The notes beneath the pieces are model-generated. The model was not told the DNA's origin. It saw only the letters and a program-made list of their open reading frames with translations, and did not search any database. 39,481 nucleotides of DNA, taken from NCBI GenBank assembly GCA_903889655.1, contig CAISYL010000076.1, forward strand, positions 1 through 39,481, read 5' to 3'. The DNA is from an uncultured Alphaproteobacteria bacterium. GTDB lineage: Bacteria > Pseudomonadota > Alphaproteobacteria > Parvibaculales > Parvibaculaceae. Both the position numbers and the translations under genes were made by a program. Positions 15,267 to 25,144 of the stretch are shown here, one piece after another; position 1 is the first letter of the stretch, and the number at the start of each line of letters is the position of its first letter.

Positions 15267-16661
15267 TCAGAGGGGCATATCGGGGCGCGTCGTCGTGGCA
15301 ACGCCGAGCGACTTCAGCTTGCGATGAAGCGCCGACCGCTCCATACCGATGAAGGCCGCCGTGCGCGAGATATTGCCGCCGAAGCGGCTGATCTGCGCCA
15401 TCAGATATTCCCGTTCGAAAGTCTCGCGCGCCTCGCGCAGCGGGAGCGCCATGATGTGTTCGCCGCCCGATCCGTTGACCGTGATCTGCGCCGAAGAGCC
15501 GACTTCCGACGGCAGCATATCCGCCGTCACGACGGCACTCGAATCGCCCGTTGTCAGAATGAGCAGGCGCTCCACATTGTTGCGCAACTGGCGGACATTG
15601 CCCGGCCAGTCATGCGCCTGCAGCGCCGCCATGGCATCTTCCGAGATGCGGCGCGGCGGCAAACCGGTCGCCCGCGAAATCTGCGCCATGAAATATTCGA
15701 CCAGCATCGGAATATCTTCCCGGCGTGCCGAAAGCGGCGGCACCTGGATCGGCACCACGTTGAGCCGGTGGTAGAGATCTTCGCGGAAACGGCCCTTTGA
15801 GATTTCCTCCTGAAGATCGCGGCTCGACGAGGAAACAACCCGGACGTCGACCTTGACCTTCGGTCCGCCGCCGACGCGCTCGAAGGTCTGGTCGACCAGC
15901 ACACGCAGGATCTTGCTCTGCGTCTCGATCGGCATCTCGGCCACTTCATCGAGGAAAAGCGTGCCGCCATGCGCCTGCTCGAACACGCCGACCTTGCGCG
16001 GACCCGTTGCGGACGCCTCCGTACCGAAGAGTTCAATCTCCATGCGTTCCGGCGCCATGGTGGCCGTATTGATCGCGATGAAGGCGTGGTCGGAACGCCG
16101 CGACCGCGCATGCAGAAGACGCGCGACGATCTCCTTGCCGGACCCCGACGGTCCGGTGATGAGAACCCGGCTGCCCGTCGGCGCGACCTTGTCGATGGTC
16201 TGGCGCACATGGGCGATTGCCGACGACAAGCCGACCAGCGTCGTATCGTCGCCGATGCGCGTCCGCAGTTCGTCGTTCTCGCGACGAAGCTTGTAGGCCT
16301 CGATGGCGCGCCGGACGATGAGAATGAGCCGATCGGCCTTGAACGGCTTCTCGATGAAGTCGTAGGCGCCCTTCTTGATCGCCGAGACGGCGGTCTCGAC
16401 GTTGCCATGTCCGCTGATGATGACGACCGGCAGATCGGGATGCCGTTCGTGAATGACGTCCAGCACCTCGAGCCCGTCGAGACGACTGCCCTGAAGCCAG
16501 ATGTCGAGCACGACGAGGCCCGGCCGCCGCGCCTCGATGGACGTGAGCGCGCCGTCGCTGTCGCCCGCGACACGCGTGTCGTATCCCTCGTCGTTCAGGA
16601 TTCCCGCAACGAGTTCACGGATATCCGCCTCGTCATCGACAATGAGAATGTCAGATGCCAT
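15267..16661 (-). CDS. ntrX: Response regulator NtrX
   Basis: 464 residues. A receiver domain (1-120) has the phosphoacceptor Asp53 in VVLDIWLQG and Lys105. An AAA+ domain (about 140-370) has Walker A GPSGSGKE at 170-177 and a Walker B-type TLFLDEV. A Fis-type helix-turn-helix at about 415-455 has NISRTAAFIGMERSALHRKL. The loop that should read GAFTGA is instead LFGTEASATGPRKVG (211-225), so contact with sigma-54 is unlikely to be canonical; this agrees with NtrX proteins of other alphaproteobacteria. It is the partner of NtrY in nitrogen and redox/respiration control. The ATG lies within the end of ntrY (11-base overlap). Confidence 0.94.
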   Translation of the reverse strand: MASDILIVDDEADIRELVAGILNDEGYDTRVAGDSDGALTSIEARRPGLVVLDIWLQGSRLDGLEVLDVIHERHPDLPVVIISGHGNVETAVSAIKKGAYDFIEKPFKADRLILIVRRAIEAYKLRRENDELRTRIGDDTTLVGLSSAIAHVRQTIDKVAPTGSRVLITGPSGSGKEIVARLLHARSRRSDHAFIAINTATMAPERMEIELFGTEASATGPRKVGVFEQAHGGTLFLDEVAEMPIETQSKILRVLVDQTFERVGGGPKVKVDVRVVSSSSRDLQEEISKGRFREDLYHRLNVVPIQVPPLSARREDIPMLVEYFMAQISRATGLPPRRISEDAMAALQAHDWPGNVRQLRNNVERLLILTTGDSSAVVTADMLPSEVGSSAQITVNGSGGEHIMALPLREARETFEREYLMAQISRFGGNISRTAAFIGMERSALHRKLKSLGVATTTRPDMPL

Positions 16662-18966
16662 TCACCGCCTCGTTCTCTGTCGTCTTGCCGTTCGCTTCGG
16701 AATGCTCGCCCGCGCTGCTGAGACGCGGAAAGACGAGCCTGACGCGAGCCCCCGTTTCCCACCCCTCCGATGCCGGCGCATCGTCGAGCAGAAGGGTCCC
16801 GCCATGGTCTTCCATTACCTTGTTGACGATCGCGAGACCGAGGCCGGTACCTTTCGCCCGCGTCGTCATGTAGGGCTCCGTCAGGCGCCCGCGATCCGTC
16901 TGGGGCAGACCGCAACCTGAGTCCGTGACGACGATGGAAATGGTCTCCGGCGCTTCATCGAGCGCGACCTGAATGCGGCCCAGACCTCCGGAGTCCGCGT
17001 CCTTCGCCGGCGCGCTCTCGTCCTCCGGCTTGGCCGTTTCCTGACCGCGGATCGCTTCCGCCGCATTCTTCAGAATATTGGTGAGCGCCTGACTGACGAG
17101 GCGTCCGTCGCAATCGAGCAGCACCGGGTCGGACGACATATCGAGCGAATATTCGATTTCCGGATGCGCCACGCGCTGAAGGAACACGGCCTGCCGCACG
17201 ATCTCATTGATCTCGATCGGCTTGATATGGGCCGTCGGCATCCGCGCGAAGGACGAAAATTCGTCGACCATACGGCCGATATCGTTCACCTGTCGGATGA
17301 TCGTATCCGTACATTGCTGGAAGACTTCGGGGTCGGTCAGAATTTCCTTGCTGTATTTGCGACGAAGCCGCTCGGCCGAAAGCTGGATCGGCGTCAGCGG
17401 ATTCTTGATCTCGTGCGCGATGCGCCGCGCGACATCCGCCCAGGCAGATGTGCGCTGCGCGCGAACGAGTTCGGTGATGTCGTCGAAGGTCAGCACGAAT
17501 CCGCCGAGACCGGAATCCGTCACTTCACTCGTCATGCGGATATTGAGCGTCCGCTCATTGCCGCCGCGCGTGATGATGACCTGCGCCTGCGCACGACGAT
17601 CCGGATGGCCTTGCGCCTCGTGAACGACTTCCGCCATCTCGGGGATGGCGACGGCGACGTCACGGCCAACCATCTCTTTTTCAGTCTTGCCGAAAAAGCG
17701 CAGCGCCGCCCTGTTGGCGTGATTGATATGGCCTTCATAATCGAGACCGAAGACACCGGCGCTGACACCGGAAAGCACCGCTTCCGTAAATTGCCGACGT
17801 TGATCGAGCTGGTGGTTCGCCTCGACGAGATCGTTGCGCTGACTTTCAAGCTGGCTCGTCATGCGGTTGAAGGCGTCGCTTAGGACATCGAGTTCGTCGC
17901 CGGTATCGCCGGGCTCGACGCGCGCACCGAGATCGCCGGTACTGACGCGCTCGGACGCTTCAACAAGCTTTCCGATGGGATCGACGATGCGGTTGGAGGC
18001 CCAGAGGCCAAGCCAGATGGCGGCGAGCAGCGTGACCAGCGCGACGGCAATATAAATGAGCGCGAAGGTCACCTGAAAGCTGATGCGTCGCTTCTCGAGA
18101 TTCTGATACTCGTCCACCGCTTCGCGTGTCTGCGCGAGATGCTCGAGCACCCGCGCATCGACGAAGCGGCCGACATAAAGATAGGTGTCATCCAGCGAAC
18201 TCAGTTTGACGAGAGCCCGGATCTGGTTGTGTACCTGCACGGTCCAGAGCACGGCTTCGCCCTTGTTGGCTTGCGCGAATTGATCGGGCGTCGGCAGGCC
18301 CATATCAGGCGCCACGCTGGCCGTCACCTTGGCAAGCAAGCGCCCTTGCGAATTGATGAGATAGGCGGCCGGCAGCGAGCGGAGTGCCGCCTGCGTCGCC
18401 ACAAGCTGCTGGAATCGCTCGGGACTCGAGGCGAGATAGGGCGCCGCCCGGTCGAGATCGGTCGCCATCGCCAGCACGTCGCCGCGCAACACGTGGTGGT
18501 GCTCGTCCAGATAGGCCTCGGCGACCGTCTGGGCGTTCGAAATGATGGTCTGGGTTCGCTCGCTGAACCAGGCGTCGAGGCCCCTGTTGAGCGTCACCGC
18601 CGCGAAGACAGCGACGATGATCGCCGGCATGACGGCGACGACGGCGAACATGGCGACGAGGCGTGCATGGAGCTTTGCACCCGCCGTTCCGCTGACCCTG
18701 GCGATGATGAGCCGCACCACCCGCCAGCAGATCAGAGCGAAAAGGATCAGGACGACGGTGAGGTTGCTCAGCAGCAGAGTGATGACGAGCACCCGGCCCG
18801 GACGAAGCGGCGTCAGCCCGGTCAGGGTCAGATAGGTAAAGGAGCCAAGCAGCATCGCCGCAATGACGAGCCCGACGGCGAGCGCGCCCGAGAAGCCGCG
18901 GCGGGACATGAATCCCCACAACCGGCTGTCCCAGCTTTTCCTGCCCAGATGCTCAGTCACTGCCAT
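16651..18966 (-). CDS. ntrY: Membrane sensor histidine kinase NtrY
   Basis: 771 residues from ATG 18966. Transmembrane helices lie near 24-48, 59-82, 104-126 and 296-324, with a periplasmic sensor between the third and fourth. HAMP (about 325-378) and PAS (about 390-500) precede HisKA with [19 protein letters not shown], phosphoacceptor His518. HATPase has NILKNAAEAI, DSGCGLP and GTGLGLAIV. An acidic/Ala insertion (about 635-665) lies between the N-box and G1 box. It phosphorylates NtrX. A TTG at 19029 would add 21 residues and cannot be excluded; the ribosome site before 18966 is weak. The upstream 248-base region is shared with the divergent fadL-type gene. Confidence 0.93.
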   Translation of the reverse strand: MAVTEHLGRKSWDSRLWGFMSRRGFSGALAVGLVIAAMLLGSFTYLTLTGLTPLRPGRVLVITLLLSNLTVVLILFALICWRVVRLIIARVSGTAGAKLHARLVAMFAVVAVMPAIIVAVFAAVTLNRGLDAWFSERTQTIISNAQTVAEAYLDEHHHVLRGDVLAMATDLDRAAPYLASSPERFQQLVATQAALRSLPAAYLINSQGRLLAKVTASVAPDMGLPTPDQFAQANKGEAVLWTVQVHNQIRALVKLSSLDDTYLYVGRFVDARVLEHLAQTREAVDEYQNLEKRRISFQVTFALIYIAVALVTLLAAIWLGLWASNRIVDPIGKLVEASERVSTGDLGARVEPGDTGDELDVLSDAFNRMTSQLESQRNDLVEANHQLDQRRQFTEAVLSGVSAGVFGLDYEGHINHANRAALRFFGKTEKEMVGRDVAVAIPEMAEVVHEAQGHPDRRAQAQVIITRGGNERTLNIRMTSEVTDSGLGGFVLTFDDITELVRAQRTSAWADVARRIAHEIKNPLTPIQLSAERLRRKYSKEILTDPEVFQQCTDTIIRQVNDIGRMVDEFSSFARMPTAHIKPIEINEIVRQAVFLQRVAHPEIEYSLDMSSDPVLLDCDGRLVSQALTNILKNAAEAIRGQETAKPEDESAPAKDADSGGLGRIQVALDEAPETISIVVTDSGCGLPQTDRGRLTEPYMTTRAKGTGLGLAIVNKVMEDHGGTLLLDDAPASEGWETGARVRLVFPRLSSAGEHSEANGKTTENEAVNGI

Positions 18967-19156
18967 GCCCAGTTGGGGCCCTCGTCCCAGCGGACTGGCG
19001 AAGCGCTGTGACTTACAGCTCTCGCTCAATAGCCGCCTGTGCCATAAGCGCCACGCAAATCAACGGCGCGGCGCATCTTGGCCCGCCAAACGCGGCCCTT
19101 CAACAACAATGTGGCCTGTTTACAATACCCATTGATGCACAATTTTTAATATAGAA

Positions 19157-19185
19157 TTGACCCTATCTGTTTACTTGTGTTTAAG
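19157..19185 (+). promoter_or_regulatory. Possible sigma-70 promoter for the FadL-type gene
   Basis: TTGACC (19157-19162) and TTTAAG (19180-19185) are separated by 17 bases in an AT-rich patch. A transcript would start about 20-25 bases before the ATG at 19215, leaving room for the GAGGAAG ribosome site. The -10 element matches only partly. Confidence 0.3.
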
Positions 19186-19214
19186 TGACGTCCTCAACGA
19201 TGAGGAAGTCAAAG

Positions 19215-20513
19215 ATGGTTCGATACTCTATCGAAGGAAAAACGGCGGCGGCATTCCATGGACGTATAGGCATTGCCGGGCTTGTCTCTTTCGCCCTGAT
19301 CAGTCCGGCCGCGGCGACCACCGGTTATTTCGAGCATGGCTACGGTATTCAGTCCGAAGGCCTCGGCGGCGTCTCCATCGCCTATCCCAAGGACAGTCTG
19401 GCCATTGCCACCAACCCGGCGACCTTGTCCGCCCTCGGCGACCGCCTCGATCTCGGCGCCGAACTCTTCATCCCGAAGCGCGGCGCGGAATTCAGCAATA
19501 CGACCGGCGGACTCGGCCTTTTTGACGGCAGCTTCAGCGGCAACGGCAAAAGCTCCTTCGTCATCCCCCAATTCGGCTACACGCACCGCCTGAGCAGCCA
19601 ATGGTCCGCCGGCGTCGCCGTTTATGGCAATGGCGGTATGAATACGTCCTACGAAAAGAATCCTTATTTCGGGTCATCCGGTACGGCCGGAGTCAACCTG
19701 TCACAGCTCTTTGTTGCTCCGACCCTGTCCTACGAATTCGCGCCGGGGCATACAATTGGAGCCTCCGTTAAACTGGTCGATCAGTTTTTCGAAGCGCGTG
19801 GGCTCGGTCTTTTTGGCCTCTTCTCATCGAGTCCTTCAGCGCTCAGCGATAACGGCAAGGACAGCGCATACGGCATCGGCGGAAGCGTCGGCTACTACGG
19901 CCAGTGGACGCCCGACTTTTCAGTTGGTGCCTTCTGGCAGTCCAAAGTCTATTCCCAGCGCTTCCAGAAATATGAGGGGCTCTTTGTCGGCCATGGCGCT
20001 TTCGATATCCCGTCGACTTACGGCATCGGCCTCGCCTACAAGATCTTTCCGGATCTCGACATTGCCGCCGACCACACCCGCATCGAATACGGCGATGTGG
20101 ATTCGGTTGCCAATTCCGTGGGTGAACTCTTTACCTACGGCCATACGCTTGGGTCGGACAACGGGCCGGGGTTTGGCTGGCGCAACGTGACGGTCGTGAA
20201 GGCCGGCCTCAATTATCGGATCGATCCGGAGTGGCAGGTGCGAGCAGGCTGGGCCTATTCGACCCAACCCGTGCCGAGCGACCAGACCCTCTTCAACGTC
20301 CTTGCACCCGGCGTCGTTCAGCACCATTTCACGGCGGGCGCAACATGGTCGACCCCATTGGGCTTCGACATCAGCAGCTTTGCGCTTTACGCGCCGCGTA
20401 CGGAGGTCACCGGCACTGGCGTCATCCCCGCCGCGTTCGGAGGCGGCGACGTGAAAGTCCATCTCAGCGAGTTCTCCGTGGGTCTCGCCTTCGGATGGAA
20501 GTTTGCAGAGTAG
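19215..20513 (+). CDS. Outer membrane hydrophobic-compound transporter, FadL/OmpP1/TodX family
   Basis: 432 residues. A signal peptide ends near SPAAA, and the mature protein begins TTGYFEHGYGIQSEGLGGVS, the N-terminal plug pattern of this family. It is followed by DSLAIATNPATLSALGDR, the conserved NPA segment. The rest is alternating beta-barrel sequence with YGIGLAYKIFPDLDIAADHTRIEYGDV and a C-terminal VGLAFGWKF. FadL-type channels pass long-chain fatty acids, alkanes or aromatics. The start at 19215 has GAGGAAG six bases upstream; ATG 19200 and GTG 19185 have poorer sites. It is followed 9 bases later by the YeeE/YedE pair. The gene lies between ntrY and ntrC, which are normally adjacent, suggesting an insertion. 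Confidence 0.88.
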   Translation: MVRYSIEGKTAAAFHGRIGIAGLVSFALISPAAATTGYFEHGYGIQSEGLGGVSIAYPKDSLAIATNPATLSALGDRLDLGAELFIPKRGAEFSNTTGGLGLFDGSFSGNGKSSFVIPQFGYTHRLSSQWSAGVAVYGNGGMNTSYEKNPYFGSSGTAGVNLSQLFVAPTLSYEFAPGHTIGASVKLVDQFFEARGLGLFGLFSSSPSALSDNGKDSAYGIGGSVGYYGQWTPDFSVGAFWQSKVYSQRFQKYEGLFVGHGAFDIPSTYGIGLAYKIFPDLDIAADHTRIEYGDVDSVANSVGELFTYGHTLGSDNGPGFGWRNVTVVKAGLNYRIDPEWQVRAGWAYSTQPVPSDQTLFNVLAPGVVQHHFTAGATWSTPLGFDISSFALYAPRTEVTGTGVIPAAFGGGDVKVHLSEFSVGLAFGWKFAE

Positions 20514-20522
20514 GAAGCCTGA

Positions 20523-20945
20523 ATGGATATTTTCGCGACAGCAACCATCGGCGGTGCACTCATCGGCCTGGCAGCGGCGGGCCTGTTATTGGTCGACGGT
20601 CGCATTGCTGGCATCAGTGGCATTTTTGCAAATGCGGTGACGGGCCAATCCGGGCTATGGCGCTGGACCTTCCTCGTGGGGTTGATCGCAGCGCCATTGC
20701 TTGCGCCCTTCGTCCATATCGAAGTTCCGGTCCCGCATCATCAAGCGGGACTCTACATGCTGGCCATCGCCGGCCTTCTGGTCGGCGTCGGCACGCGCCT
20801 TTCCGGTGGCTGCACAAGCGGTCATGGCGTATGCGGATTGTCGAACCTGTCGCTGCGGTCGCTGGTCGCGACGACGACATTCATGATCGTCGCCGCGCTC
20901 ACCGTCTATGTCGTCAGACATCTCGGCCTGCCTGTGGGAGCGTGA
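20523..20945 (+). CDS. YeeE/YedE family inner-membrane protein, first half (PmpA-like)
   Basis: 140 residues with about four hydrophobic helices. The family signature [23 protein letters not shown] is at about 87-109, with Cys residues lining the presumed pore. YeeE/YedE proteins transport sulfur species such as thiosulfate; in many proteobacteria the protein is split into two half-size subunits, as here. It lies 9 bases after the FadL-type gene and one base before its partner, so it is probably co-transcribed with both. The sulfur species carried is not evident. Confidence 0.85.
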   Translation: MDIFATATIGGALIGLAAAGLLLVDGRIAGISGIFANAVTGQSGLWRWTFLVGLIAAPLLAPFVHIEVPVPHHQAGLYMLAIAGLLVGVGTRLSGGCTSGHGVCGLSNLSLRSLVATTTFMIVAALTVYVVRHLGLPVGA

Positions 20946-20946
20946 C

Positions 20947-21429
20947 ATGAGCATCTCAAGCAAACGGTCCGTCGCCACTGCGATCTTCTCGGGAGTTTCC
21001 GGACTCGTTTTCGGTCTGGGCTTGATCGTCTCGCACATGATCGATCCTCAGCGGGTGGCCGATTTTCTCGACATTGCCGGGAACTGGAATCCGGCCCTCG
21101 CCTTCGTCATGGGAGGCGCAATCGTCGTCGCCGCGCCGGCCTTCGCCTATGCGCGTCGCCATTCGCTGTCGCTCATCGGAAATCCGATCAGCCTGCCGAA
21201 CCGCTTCAACATCACACCGCGACTGGTGGGCGGTGCCGCCCTCTTCGGGATCGGCTGGGGATTGAGCGGTATCTGCCCGGGTCCGGCAATCGTCCTTCTC
21301 GCGAATCCGACGCCGCAGGCGATTATCTTCATCGCCGCCCTCGTTGTCGGTATATGGCTGACCGACACGGTCCTTGCCGTTCGTTCTTCCACACCCGACG
21401 AAGCGGTTCCTCAAGCCTCAGGCGACTGA
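20947..21429 (+). CDS. YeeE/YedE family inner-membrane protein, second half (PmpB-like)
   Basis: 160 residues with hydrophobic helices and the second-half signature GIGWGLSGICPGPAIVLL at about 101-118, which contains the conserved Cys. The N-terminus (SGLVFGLGLIVSHMIDPQRVADFLDI) is typical of the PmpB type. It should pair with the preceding protein to form a full YeeE-like transporter. The stop TGA (21427-21429) directly abuts the reverse-strand stop of ntrC at 21430, so there is no intergenic terminator. Confidence 0.85.
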   Translation: MSISSKRSVATAIFSGVSGLVFGLGLIVSHMIDPQRVADFLDIAGNWNPALAFVMGGAIVVAAPAFAYARRHSLSLIGNPISLPNRFNITPRLVGGAALFGIGWGLSGICPGPAIVLLANPTPQAIIFIAALVVGIWLTDTVLAVRSSTPDEAVPQASGD

Positions 21430-22872
21430 TTACTTCAGGCCACGGATCACCTGCACGTCGAGGTCCTTCAGCTTCTTGCGAAGCGTATTCCGGTTGATGC
21501 CGAGAAGATGCGCCGCCTTGATCTGGTTGCCGCGCGTGGCAGCCAGCGTCATACCGAAAAGCGGCTTCTCGACTTCCCTCAGAATGCGATCGTAGAGACC
21601 GGGCGGTGGCAACGCGTCGCCATGCTGGGCGAAGAGCCTGTTGAGCGAACGCTCCACTGACGAAGCCAGCGGCTCATCGGTCGGAGCCTGCTCCAGCGGC
21701 CGGCCGAAATCGGGCTCCGCAAGCTCGGTCTCAAGCACCGAGGCGCCGATCATTTCCTCCGTATAGAGGGCAGCGAGGCGGCGCACGAGGTTTTCAAGCT
21801 CGCGCACATTGCCCGGCCAGCGATAACGCTTCAGAAGCTCCATGCCCTCGGCATCGATGGTCTTGGGCGGCAGCCCCTCCTCCTCGGCCTGATTGAGGAA
21901 ATGCCGGACGAGATCCGGAATATCTTCAGTCCGCTCCCGCAATGGGGGCAATCGGATCGGTACGACATTGAGACGGAAGAACAGGTCTTCGCGGAAGAGA
22001 CCGAGATTGATGAGCTGTCGCAGGTCGCGATTGGTCGCCGCGACGATGCGCACATCGGTCTTGATCGGCGTGCGCCCGCCGACGGTCGTGTATTCGCCCT
22101 GCTGCAACACGCGCAGAAGCCGCGTCTGGGCTTCCATCGGCATGTCGCCGATTTCGTCGAGAAAGAGCGTACCGCCTTCCGCCTGTTCGAAGCGGCCGGT
22201 CGCCCGCTGGCTGGCGCCGGTGAAGGCGCCCTTCTCATGGCCGAAAAGTTCGCTCTCGATCAGCTCGCGCGGAATTGCCGCCATGTTGATCGCAACGAAG
22301 GGCCCGTTGCGGCGCTTGCCGTAATCGTGCAGCGCGCGGGCGACAAGTTCCTTTCCGGTGCCGCTCTCGCCCGAGATCATGACGGTGAGATCGGTCTGCA
22401 TCAGGCGCGCAAGCACACGATAGATGTCCTGCATCGCCGGCGAGCGGCCGATGAGCGGCATCTTTTCGTCTTCCTGCGCATTCTGGCGCGGCACCGCACT
22501 TTCGCGCGGCGCCGTCATCGCCCGGTCGACGACGCGGATCAGCTCGTTGAGATCGAAGGGCTTCGGCAGATATTCGTAAGCCCCGCGCTCCGCCGCCGTG
22601 ATCGCCGTCTTCAGCGTATTTTGCGCGCTCATGACGATGATCGGAAGCTCCGGCCGAGCACGTTTGATACGGGGGATCAGGTCGAAAGCGTTCTCGTCCG
22701 GCATCACGACGTCGGTGATGATGAGATCTCCGTCTCCTTGCGCCACCCAGCGCCACAGCGTCGCGGCGTTGCTGGTCGCGCGCACGTCGTAGCCAACCCG
22801 GCCCAGCGCCTGGTTGAGGACGGTGCGGATCGCCGCGTCGTCGTCTGCGAGAAGAATCGTGCCGCTCGGCAT
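21430..22872 (-). CDS. ntrC: Nitrogen regulator NtrC (sigma-54-dependent activator)
   Basis: 480 residues. The receiver domain has Asp54 in [10 protein letters not shown]. The AAA+ domain has Walker A GESGTGKE at 168-175, an intact GAFTGA loop at 215-220 and Walker [12 protein letters not shown]. The C-terminal Fis helix-turn-helix reads [20 protein letters not shown]. It activates sigma-54 promoters for nitrogen assimilation when phosphorylated by NtrB. It begins 12 bases after ntrB. Unlike the NtrX in this window, every residue needed for sigma-54 contact is present. Confidence 0.96.
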   Translation of the reverse strand: MPSGTILLADDDAAIRTVLNQALGRVGYDVRATSNAATLWRWVAQGDGDLIITDVVMPDENAFDLIPRIKRARPELPIIVMSAQNTLKTAITAAERGAYEYLPKPFDLNELIRVVDRAMTAPRESAVPRQNAQEDEKMPLIGRSPAMQDIYRVLARLMQTDLTVMISGESGTGKELVARALHDYGKRRNGPFVAINMAAIPRELIESELFGHEKGAFTGASQRATGRFEQAEGGTLFLDEIGDMPMEAQTRLLRVLQQGEYTTVGGRTPIKTDVRIVAATNRDLRQLINLGLFREDLFFRLNVVPIRLPPLRERTEDIPDLVRHFLNQAEEEGLPPKTIDAEGMELLKRYRWPGNVRELENLVRRLAALYTEEMIGASVLETELAEPDFGRPLEQAPTDEPLASSVERSLNRLFAQHGDALPPPGLYDRILREVEKPLFGMTLAATRGNQIKAAHLLGINRNTLRKKLKDLDVQVIRGLK

Positions 22873-22884
22873 GGAAGAAAACTC

Positions 22885-24009
22885 CTACTTCGAATTGGCG
22901 GGCGTGAAGGCCTCGCCGGTGTGCATGGGCAACAAAACGCGGAAAACGGTGCGGCGTGGCTGGCTGTCGCATTCGACGATGCCGCCATGGTCGCCGATAA
23001 TCTTAGCGACAAGCGCGAGGCCGAGGCCGGTTCCCGACGATTTGGTCGTGACGAAAGGATCGAAGAGATGCGGCAACAGATCGTCCGGGACGCCGGGGCC
23101 GTCATCGATGACGCAGATTTCGAGCGGCAGGCTGACGCGGTCGCGACTGCCCGGCATTGAAAGGCGAACGCCAGGCCTGTAGGCCGTCGTCAGCACGATC
23201 TCTCCATCCGGCTTGCCGATCGCCTCGGCGGCGTTCTTGACGAGGTTCAGGAAAACCTGAATGAGCTGGTCCTTGTCGCCAAGCACCGGCGGCAGCGAGG
23301 GATCGTATTCCTCGGCAATCTTGATGCCCTTGGCGAAGCCGGTCTGCGCAAGTTGCTTCACATGCCCGAGCACGAGATGAATGTTCACCGGCTCGCGGGG
23401 CACGGGCCGTTCGTCGGAAAAAACCTCCATCCGGTCGACGAGCTTGCAGATGCGATCGGTCTCGTCGCAGATGAGCCGCGTCAGCGTGCGGTCCTCGGCC
23501 GGCGCATTCAACTCCAGAAGCTGCGCCGCGCCGCGAATACCAGACAACGGATTCTTGATCTCATGCGCGAGGATCGCCGCCATGCCCGTAACCGACCGCG
23601 CCGCGCCGCGATGCGTCAGTTGCCGATCCATCTTGTGTGCCATCGTGCGCACCTGAAGGATCAGCAGAACATGCCCCGGATATTCGGCGACCGGCGTCAC
23701 CTGAATGTCGACGGCACGATCGCCCGCCCGCGGCGTGCCGATCTCGACACCGTATTCATTGACCGAGACGCCGTGCTCCTGCACCTGGGAGATAAGCGCG
23801 AGAACGGGGCTCCCGAACGCGACGAAGTCGTTGAGCGAGTGGCGCAGCAGCACCGGTGCGCTCGCCGCGAAGAACTGCTCGGCGCTGTCGTTGACATACT
23901 CGATCCGCATGTCGCGATCGATCATCAGCACGGGATGCGGCATGGCGTTGAGGATCGCCGTCGAATCCGGCTTCAGGCCGGTTGCCGTCTGGAACGCGGT
24001 ACGCGCCAT
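22885..24009 (-). CDS. ntrB: Nitrogen regulation histidine kinase/phosphatase NtrB
   Basis: 374 residues and soluble. An N-terminal PAS domain (about 15-120) is followed by HisKA with [20 protein letters not shown] (phosphoacceptor His149) and HATPase with [18 protein letters not shown] and GTGLGLALV. NtrB phosphorylates NtrC under nitrogen limitation and dephosphorylates it when PII binds. The ATG at 24009 overlaps the dusB stop (TGATG); a GTG one codon earlier is also possible. The dusB-ntrB-ntrC order is the classical nifR3-ntrBC operon of alphaproteobacteria. Confidence 0.96.
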   Translation of the reverse strand: MARTAFQTATGLKPDSTAILNAMPHPVLMIDRDMRIEYVNDSAEQFFAASAPVLLRHSLNDFVAFGSPVLALISQVQEHGVSVNEYGVEIGTPRAGDRAVDIQVTPVAEYPGHVLLILQVRTMAHKMDRQLTHRGAARSVTGMAAILAHEIKNPLSGIRGAAQLLELNAPAEDRTLTRLICDETDRICKLVDRMEVFSDERPVPREPVNIHLVLGHVKQLAQTGFAKGIKIAEEYDPSLPPVLGDKDQLIQVFLNLVKNAAEAIGKPDGEIVLTTAYRPGVRLSMPGSRDRVSLPLEICVIDDGPGVPDDLLPHLFDPFVTTKSSGTGLGLALVAKIIGDHGGIVECDSQPRRTVFRVLLPMHTGEAFTPANSK

Positions 24010-25025
24010 CACGCAGCCTCTCTCTCACTGACGAATTTCTCGGCGGCGGCTTCATAGAAGCGCGCCATCCGGTCGAGCACCGCTTCGGGCTCATGCATGC
24101 GGACGATTTCGGTCTTCGTCGCCATCGCCTCTTCGGGCAGCGCGCGCGAGGCTTCTTCGAGGTACCAGACGAGATGCTTGCGGGCGACGCGCAGGCCCAG
24201 CCCCTCACCGTAATGCGCGAGCATGTCGCGATAATGCGCTTCGACGATCCGGCCCTGCTCGGCCCAGGACGGTGCCGCGAGCTTCTCTCCGGTCGCGAGG
24301 TAATGCGCGACCTGCGCGAGGAACCAGGGCCGCCCCTGCGCGCCGCGCCCGATCATGACGCCATCGGCGCCGGACGCATCGAGAATGGCGCGGGCGTCCT
24401 CTTCGCTGATGACATCGCCATTGGCGACCAGCGGGATCGAGACGGCTTCCTTGACCCTCGAGATGAAACTCCAGTCGGCCCGGCCTTTGTAGAACTGGCA
24501 GCGTGTACGGCCATGAACCGTGACCATCTGCACGCCCGCCGCCTCGGCCCGCCGTGCGAGCTCCGGCGCATTGCGCGTCGCGTCGTCCCAACCGGTTCGC
24601 ATCTTCAGCGTCACCGGAACCGAAACTGCCTGAACCGTTGCCTCAATCAGCGTCAGGGCATGGTCGAGGTCGCGCATCAGCGCCGAGCCCGAGAGGCCAT
24701 TGGTTACTGCTTTGGCAGGGCAGCCCATATTGATGTCGATAATGTCCGCACCGGCCGCCTCCGCCATAACGGCGCCTTTGCCCATCCAATGGGCCTCCCG
24801 GCCCGCCAACTGGATTGTCAGCGGCTCGACCTCGCCCGCGCCCGCTGCACGTCGAACCACGTCAGGCCGCGCTCTTACGAGCTCATCGCTCGCCACCATC
24901 TCGGAGACGACGAGGCCCGCGCCAAGCCGATGTGCGACCCGCCGGAAAGGCAGATCGGTCACGCCGGCCATGGGCGCCAGCAGAACCGGTGTCCGAAGAC
25001 GATGGGGACCGACCGTGATGGACAA
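24009..25025 (-). CDS. dusB: tRNA-dihydrouridine synthase DusB (NifR3)
   Basis: 338 residues. It has the FMN-binding TIM barrel signature [15 protein letters not shown] at the start, [20 protein letters not shown] with the catalytic Cys, and [12 protein letters not shown] and [12 protein letters not shown] for flavin contacts. The [13 protein letters not shown] segment follows. It reduces uridines in the tRNA D-loop with NADPH. The start is TTG at 25025 with no strong ribosome site, but it places the conserved LLAPMAG at the usual distance. It is the first gene of dusB-ntrB-ntrC, divergent from ispDF across 119 bases that must hold both promoters. Confidence 0.94.
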   Translation of the reverse strand: MSITVGPHRLRTPVLLAPMAGVTDLPFRRVAHRLGAGLVVSEMVASDELVRARPDVVRRAAGAGEVEPLTIQLAGREAHWMGKGAVMAEAAGADIIDINMGCPAKAVTNGLSGSALMRDLDHALTLIEATVQAVSVPVTLKMRTGWDDATRNAPELARRAEAAGVQMVTVHGRTRCQFYKGRADWSFISRVKEAVSIPLVANGDVISEEDARAILDASGADGVMIGRGAQGRPWFLAQVAHYLATGEKLAAPSWAEQGRIVEAHYRDMLAHYGEGLGLRVARKHLVWYLEEASRALPEEAMATKTEIVRMHEPEAVLDRMARFYEAAAEKFVSEREAA

Positions 25026-25144
25026 AATTTAGGCACCAATTCGAGTTGCACAATCTTTAGTCAGTCTAGCGTCGACTTTTGTGCGCTGCAAGAGGATTTC
25101 ATTTCCACTTGCACCCGGTCGGTCCCGGCGCGTAAACGAGCCTC

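Noticed and set aside
15554-16573. Second minus-strand frame inside ntrX
   Set aside because: It is Arg/Ser-rich, a typical out-of-frame reading of a GC-rich gene; ntrX itself is complete in the other frame.
25031-25049. GGCAC and TTGCA near dusB, resembling a sigma-54 promoter for dusB-ntrBC
   Set aside because: The GG and GC elements are separated by 14 bases instead of the required 10, and the orientation is plus-strand, away from dusB.
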